Origin: Planctomycetia bacterium
Lineage (GTDB): Bacteria > Planctomycetota > Planctomycetia > Gemmatales > HRBIN36
Direction of reading: 5' to 3'
DNA: 64,000 nucleotides
NCBI GenBank assembly: GCA_016795155.1
Contig: JAEUIE010000053.1
Location: forward strand, 171,781 to 235,780
A model generated the notes under the pieces. The model saw nothing but the letters and a program-made list of their open reading frames with translations, did no database searches and had not been told where the DNA came from. Numbering within the stretch: the stretch's first letter is position 1; each line of letters starts with the position of its first letter. Below, one piece after another: positions 60,501-64,000 of the stretch. The position numbers were made by a program, and so were the translations under genes.

Positions 60501-61552
60501 CTGCCACCGTCGTAGATCAGTCGAAAGAGAGTGAGAAGCTGTGCCCAGGCTCCGTACCGCTGGTCCATGGTATCAATGTAACGGCCTGCATCAGCCTGAA
60601 GGCGAGCAAACAGGCCGGTGACCGAGTAGAAGTTGCTGTATACCGGGTCGCTGGAAAGCAGGCCACGATCTTCGGCATAGAGAATGAAGACCAACCGCAT
60701 CAGCACGGTGAGCAGCCCGGCATAGACCTGGTGAGGATCGTCAGCCAGGATTTCCTTGAGGAGTTCACCCTTGCGTTGATCATCAGCAGCCTGGAACCCG
60801 CGCAGGAGTTCAAAGAGAGCAGCCAGCAGTTGCTCAGCCAGTTGAGTCGAGACAACGCTCTGATACTTGCGACTTTCTTCCAGGATAGCCGGCAGCTGCT
60901 GTTTCTCAGGCAGGCTGAATAGCCGTTCGGAACTGAGCAGCAGATGCATGGCCGCGAAGATCGATCGTCCGGCAACGGGGATCATCTCGGCAAGGTGAAA
61001 GGTGAGGTAGCCCGTGTTCTCGCCCGAAGGAGCATAGATCAGCCGAAGGGATCGCCCGTTGGAGAGCAGGCCTAGCGGTATCCTGGCCTCTCGCAGCAGG
61101 CGTTCAAACTTGGCATACGGGGATGCATGCCAGTGGTGATCTTCCTCGGCAGGCGGATCATCCATGCTGGTATCAGTGTCCAATACCTGGATGAACATCA
61201 TCCATTTCTTGAGAGGGTCCTTGGGTTTGAAATAAGGCACGACATAGGTAGACTGCAGGGTTTCGTTGAAGTTGGGCAAAGTGACTTCGCACGATTCCGG
61301 TGCTGGCAACAGGTCTTGAGCTGACCAGCCCAGAACATCCTGCACAAAGCGTGTGAAGTCGTGAAGTACTGGGATGATCTGTTCGTGCTTATCTCGTTTG
61401 AAATAGGCGAGAAACTGGTCATGCAGTTCTTTGGGTTGTCGATTGACTTGGGCCTGGGCACCCAAAAGCGCAGGCACCGAAACGACCAGGCCCACGGGTT
61501 GGACGTAGCCAATCCATTCCAGGTGTGCCAGGGTTTCGAGGTCGTGCGGCAT
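57572..61552 (-). CDS. drmMI: DISARM class 1 methyltransferase DrmMI
   Basis: 1326 residues, an N6-adenine methyltransferase. SAM motif VCDPAMGSGAFLVEACRQL and catalytic NPPF in FDAIVGNPPFAGKNT. The large N-terminal region and the C-terminal target-recognition-like region match class 1 DISARM methylases (pfam13659-type). It marks host DNA so that DrmA/DrmB ignore it. It lies 2 bases from the drmD stop. Confidence 0.9.
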   Translation of the reverse strand: MPHDLETLAHLEWIGYVQPVGLVVSVPALLGAQAQVNRQPKELHDQFLAYFKRDKHEQIIPVLHDFTRFVQDVLGWSAQDLLPAPESCEVTLPNFNETLQSTYVVPYFKPKDPLKKWMMFIQVLDTDTSMDDPPAEEDHHWHASPYAKFERLLREARIPLGLLSNGRSLRLIYAPSGENTGYLTFHLAEMIPVAGRSIFAAMHLLLSSERLFSLPEKQQLPAILEESRKYQSVVSTQLAEQLLAALFELLRGFQAADDQRKGELLKEILADDPHQVYAGLLTVLMRLVFILYAEDRGLLSSDPVYSNFYSVTGLFARLQADAGRYIDTMDQRYGAWAQLLTLFRLIYDGGSHGNLHLPARQGYLFDPSRYPFLEGRKVKDASYDTKLQQIPRVSDGCLLRVLTNLLILDGERLSYLTLGVEQIGGVYETIMGFELEVAKGRSIAIKAPKAHGAPTTINLELLLIKSGADRAKWFTEQTGQKLTGQAAEGLKIAKSMEDMLVALEKKIAKEVTPNVVPAGAMIFQPSEERRRSGSHYTPRTLTGPIVQKTLEPILKQLGDKPKPEQILDLKVCDPAMGSGAFLVEACRQLSEVLVKAWATHGNMPVIPLDETPELFAQRLIAQRCLYGVDKNPMATDLAKLSLWLATLAKDHPFTFLDHAMKCGDSLVGLNKQQIINFHWLPSGAAAVAQRVIEDRIKAVLKVRQDIITSPDEYPFRLKEQKLKKAEEDMQLIRFAGNLAIAAFFAGKNDKERKQKRDAFLQHFDESLRTGIRHEEIRQAETSLRKSQVLPFHWEIEFPEVFTSEKGVASARRLPGFDAIVGNPPFAGKNTIAAGHHPYFLDWLKTLHEESHGNADLVAHFFRRAFNLLRTDGTFGLIATNTIAQGDTRSTGLRWICTNGGTIYHARRRYKWPGLAAVVVSVVHVAKGKHHRPYLLDEKEAPIITAYLFHAGGHDDPARLEANAGKSFIGSFLLGMGFTFDDTTDDDSVNSIELMNKLKAKNKKNAERIFPFIGGEEINNEPSQSPHRYVINFEELDEDEARKWPDLFKIVEAKVKPQRMSQNDAHGKNRWWNFMRVRNELYKNISGSKHTLAINCGATPHLAIAFVRLPVVFSHTAAVFALDEHSSFCSIQSRPHEIWARFLGSSMKDDLRYTPSDCFETFPFPPHFETDATLEAVGKEYYEFRAALMVKNNEGLTKTYNRFHDPNEPSEEIKKLRELHAAMDRAVLDAYGWKDLQPTCEFLLDYEEDDDDEPGVPTTRKKKKPWRYRWPDDFRDEVLARLLELNKQRAEEERLSGEAAEAQAKPKGKRGAKGKKAKDDQQPGLFK

Positions 61553-61554
61553 GA

Positions 61555-64000
61555 TTACCCCGTCACCGGCCAGAGATAGACCAGGCCCACCGGTTCGATG
61601 CGAGTGGCCTGCACTTCATACACGTCTTTAATGCGCTGAGGCTCGGTTTCAAGCTCCTCAAAAATCTTGAGCAGCCGCTTCTCCCAGTAACGCTGGTTCG
61701 CTTGCAGTTGACGAAGCTCTTCGTCCTTCTCAGGAAACGCCAGCAACAGCTCTGAAGGGTTCTTGTAAGCCTTGACCGTTTTCTCAATGTGCTTTTGCTG
61801 ATTGTTCAGAATGGCCTTCATGGCTTTGGCTTCAGCGGCACCTCGTTCCTTGAGTTTCTTAATCGCATCCTGGGCGTGCTCTTTGCCACGGGCTTCCAGG
61901 TGAGGTAGCAGAGCAGCGACATCGAACTGGGCAGAGGCTTGCAGCTGTTTGGCAATCTCTTTTGGCACCGTTTTATGGAGCCTTTCGGCAAGCGATTCCT
62001 GCAGCAGTTGGATGGTTTTGGTTTCTGCATCTCGCCCGTAGGGTGTCGGGGGAGATTTGCGAATCTGCGGATCAGTCCAACGTGCGGAGATGGTGAGCAG
62101 TTCCTCGTGCAGCCGGGCTGCTCCGCTTCCGTATAGGCAGAGTCGACCAAGCAGTACGATACGGGGAATGGCGTCATTCGCCTGGGTCAGGCAGGCACGG
62201 GACAAGTCGTGATGGACGAGCCCCTGGGCCATGAACCGCGAGAGCAGGCGCTGGACGACTCGTTGTTCCAGGTGCAGGTGGACTGCGGAATTATCCAGGA
62301 CGCCGGCATCTTCAAAGATGACCGGGCGGATCGGAGCGGTACGACGCCATTCCCAGAATGTTTGATCACGTTCACGGGGGACTCTCAGAGAATCGAGAGT
62401 ATCGGCCCAGGAGGCATCACCACCAGAACGCTGATCCAAAGCGGGGAAGATGAAACGTTCGTGCTGACCGGTGGCAGCCATCGACTTTGCACCGATCATT
62501 TCCAGGGCACAGTTGATGGTAGCACGGAAACTGGTTTCACTGAGGCCAGTACTTGCTTTGGACTTGTCTGCCAATTCCCTCAGCTTATCGATCTGTTGGC
62601 GCAGTTCCTGCTGCCTGGCTCGATCACACTCCAGTTCATCATTGACGACCTTCTGACGATCAGGGTCTACTTTTGCTGAGTTGATCTCGTTCAGAAGGTG
62701 CTTTTCCTGATCTCGATGAATGCCTTTGTTTAAGAGTTGAGTCAGCCGACTGTCGATGACCTGGGCCAGGCTGCCCAGTTCCTTGCGGATGGTTTCGGTC
62801 TTACGAACTACTGTGGCGAGGATGCGGTCTTCGGGTCGCTGCTTGTAGACGAAGTAATGGCAGTAGACCACTGGTTGAGGTTGGAGCTTACGGTCGATGC
62901 GGCCATTTCGTTGCTCCATTCGACTGGGGTTCCAGGGGATATCGAAATGGAACAGGTTATAGCAGTGAGCTTGTAGATTCAGGCCTTCACGGGCTGCATC
63001 GGTGGCTATGAGAATGCGAACCGGATGCTGATCGGGTGGGGTGTTGAAGGCTTTCTTGATCTCCTCCCTTTTCTCCGGTGGCGTGGGGCCATGGTAGATC
63101 TCGATCCGTCGATCAGCCTGGTCTGAGTTTTCGATAGCACTTTGCAGTTGTTGGTACAGATAACGCTTAGTGTCGTCGTATTCGGTGAAGATCAGGATGC
63201 GGATATCGGTCCAGGTGGCTCCGGGCTTGCCCAACTTGGGGCACATCTTCTCCCGTATCCATTCGAGGAGGTGTTTCACCCGGGCATCTGGCTTACCGCG
63301 AGAGGATTCAGCCAATGTCATCATCTCGGAAAGCAGAGCCTTCTCACGTGCGATCAGTTTACTGGTCTTTGAGGTAGGAGTTGCAGATTCACTGGATCGG
63401 GTGGCAGCTACCATCTGAGCATCTGCTTCACGGGCTTGCTCATCTTCACTCAGAGTGCCACGTTCTTCGTCGCTATCGGGCGGTTCAAACGACAAGGTAG
63501 GCTGACTGTTCTCAGCATCGGCTGCCAGTTCTTCCTTCCAGAGCTTCTCAGCGGTCCGCTGATGGACTCTCAACGTTTGGGCAAAGGCTTCGATGGACGA
63601 GAGCAAGCGTTGTTGCAATCCTGTAATGAGCAAACCACCAGTTGCCTGCTTGCGTTTGCTTTCGTTCTTTAGGCGTTCTTGTCGGCTCAGACGATATTCT
63701 TCCAGTAGTGCTGCCAGTCGTAGTTCTGGGGTATTGTCGGGAAGATTATCGAGATCGATCTGCATGGGATCACGTTTGGGGAAGCCACCCTGGATCTCTC
63801 GAAGATCATCTTTCAATCGTCGCACCATCACATCATTGCGAAGCTTTTGATCAACCGGCACACCACGGCAGAATCGCTGGGGATCAAGTATCTCAAGGAG
63901 TGCCGAGAAGCTGTTCGAGTGGCCGTTATGCGGTGTAGCAGAAAGAAAGAGTCGGTGCTCGAAGCGTGGTGCGATGTCCTGAAGTGCTTTGGTGATCTGC
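61555..64000 (-). CDS. drmD: DISARM class 1 SNF2-like helicase DrmD, 5'-truncated by the window
   Basis: The frame is open past the 63861 GTG to the right edge, where RLFLSATPHNGHSNSFSALL (helicase motif III region) is visible, so the true start is outside. The C-terminal helicase half has ILIFTEYDDTKRYLYQQL, ILIATDAAREGLNLQ and the motif VI WNPSRMEQRNGRIDR. A long C-terminal helical region follows. Size, neighbours and SNF2-like motifs identify DrmD, the class 1 marker. Confidence 0.92.
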   Translation of the reverse strand, partial: QITKALQDIAPRFEHRLFLSATPHNGHSNSFSALLEILDPQRFCRGVPVDQKLRNDVMVRRLKDDLREIQGGFPKRDPMQIDLDNLPDNTPELRLAALLEEYRLSRQERLKNESKRKQATGGLLITGLQQRLLSSIEAFAQTLRVHQRTAEKLWKEELAADAENSQPTLSFEPPDSDEERGTLSEDEQAREADAQMVAATRSSESATPTSKTSKLIAREKALLSEMMTLAESSRGKPDARVKHLLEWIREKMCPKLGKPGATWTDIRILIFTEYDDTKRYLYQQLQSAIENSDQADRRIEIYHGPTPPEKREEIKKAFNTPPDQHPVRILIATDAAREGLNLQAHCYNLFHFDIPWNPSRMEQRNGRIDRKLQPQPVVYCHYFVYKQRPEDRILATVVRKTETIRKELGSLAQVIDSRLTQLLNKGIHRDQEKHLLNEINSAKVDPDRQKVVNDELECDRARQQELRQQIDKLRELADKSKASTGLSETSFRATINCALEMIGAKSMAATGQHERFIFPALDQRSGGDASWADTLDSLRVPRERDQTFWEWRRTAPIRPVIFEDAGVLDNSAVHLHLEQRVVQRLLSRFMAQGLVHHDLSRACLTQANDAIPRIVLLGRLCLYGSGAARLHEELLTISARWTDPQIRKSPPTPYGRDAETKTIQLLQESLAERLHKTVPKEIAKQLQASAQFDVAALLPHLEARGKEHAQDAIKKLKERGAAEAKAMKAILNNQQKHIEKTVKAYKNPSELLLAFPEKDEELRQLQANQRYWEKRLLKIFEELETEPQRIKDVYEVQATRIEPVGLVYLWPVTG

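Noticed and set aside
1..64000. CRISPR array
   Set aside because: No regularly spaced direct repeats of 24-40 bases anywhere; the repeats seen are pairs or hairpins.

Overview
The window looks like a chromosomal segment of a Planctomycetota bacterium, most likely from the Gemmatales. The markers are a DUF1559 pseudopilin-like protein, a giant secreted protease with the planctomycete N-terminal LE(D)RTVP tag and a C-terminal dockerin, a PEP-CTERM protein, a PSCyt-like CxxxCH domain, and three gene starts related to DUF1580. It falls into two halves: ordinary chromosome (1 to about 25.8 kb) and a dense accessory/defence island (about 25.8 kb to the right edge).

Ordinary half: a TAT-exported Gfo/Idh/MocA dehydrogenase, an LptB-type ABC ATPase with an extra C-terminal domain, a secreted protein, an ATP-grasp ligase, a nucleotidyltransferase-fold protein, an HI0933-type flavoprotein, a DUF2142 membrane protein, an S8 protease with two near-identical P domains, a PEP-CTERM protein, an NtrC-type regulator with a histidine kinase, an acyltransferase-like protein, DUF1559, apt, a GNAT enzyme, a TPR-like gene whose N-terminus is frameshifted at a T8 tract, a chorismate-lyase-like protein and a PQQ-propeller protein.

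Island entry: tRNA-Leu(UAG) is followed immediately by a tyrosine recombinase, the classic layout of a tRNA-integrated element. Next come a scar (a tRNA 3'-end-like T arm next to a broken gene fragment) and an AbiEi/AbiEii pair. An XRE repressor + ImmA/IrrE protease pair is divergent from a multiubiquitin - E1 - DUF6527 operon. The two promoters are mirror images, with each -35 inside one arm of a 13-bp inverted repeat. A HEPN-type gene with an in-frame amber codon, a radical-SAM gene and a gene fusing an alpha/alpha-toroid to a GT4 glycosyltransferase follow.

Island middle (37-45.5 kb): a freestanding group-II-like reverse transcriptase lies downstream of a 400-nt structured gap. Upstream of it are two paralogous proteins resembling degenerate SF2 helicases, a small coupled ORF and a DUF1580 gene. 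A second DUF1580 gene precedes a 418-aa protein. A duplicated leader of roughly 125 bp (29 bp identical) joins this unit to an excisionase-like gene.

Island right side: a compact minus-strand operon encodes a 76-aa ubiquitin-like protein, an E2-like protein fused to a 21-cysteine zinc-binding-like tail, a JAMM protease and an E1, with a GP88-like gene downstream. Next to it is a class 1 DISARM locus (drmD-drmMI-[2-TM coiled-coil gene]-drmA-drmB-drmC); the 5' end of drmD lies outside the window. The most notable point is that two different ubiquitin-like systems, DISARM, AbiE, a reverse-transcriptase module and a toroid-glycosyltransferase module sit within about 38 kb.
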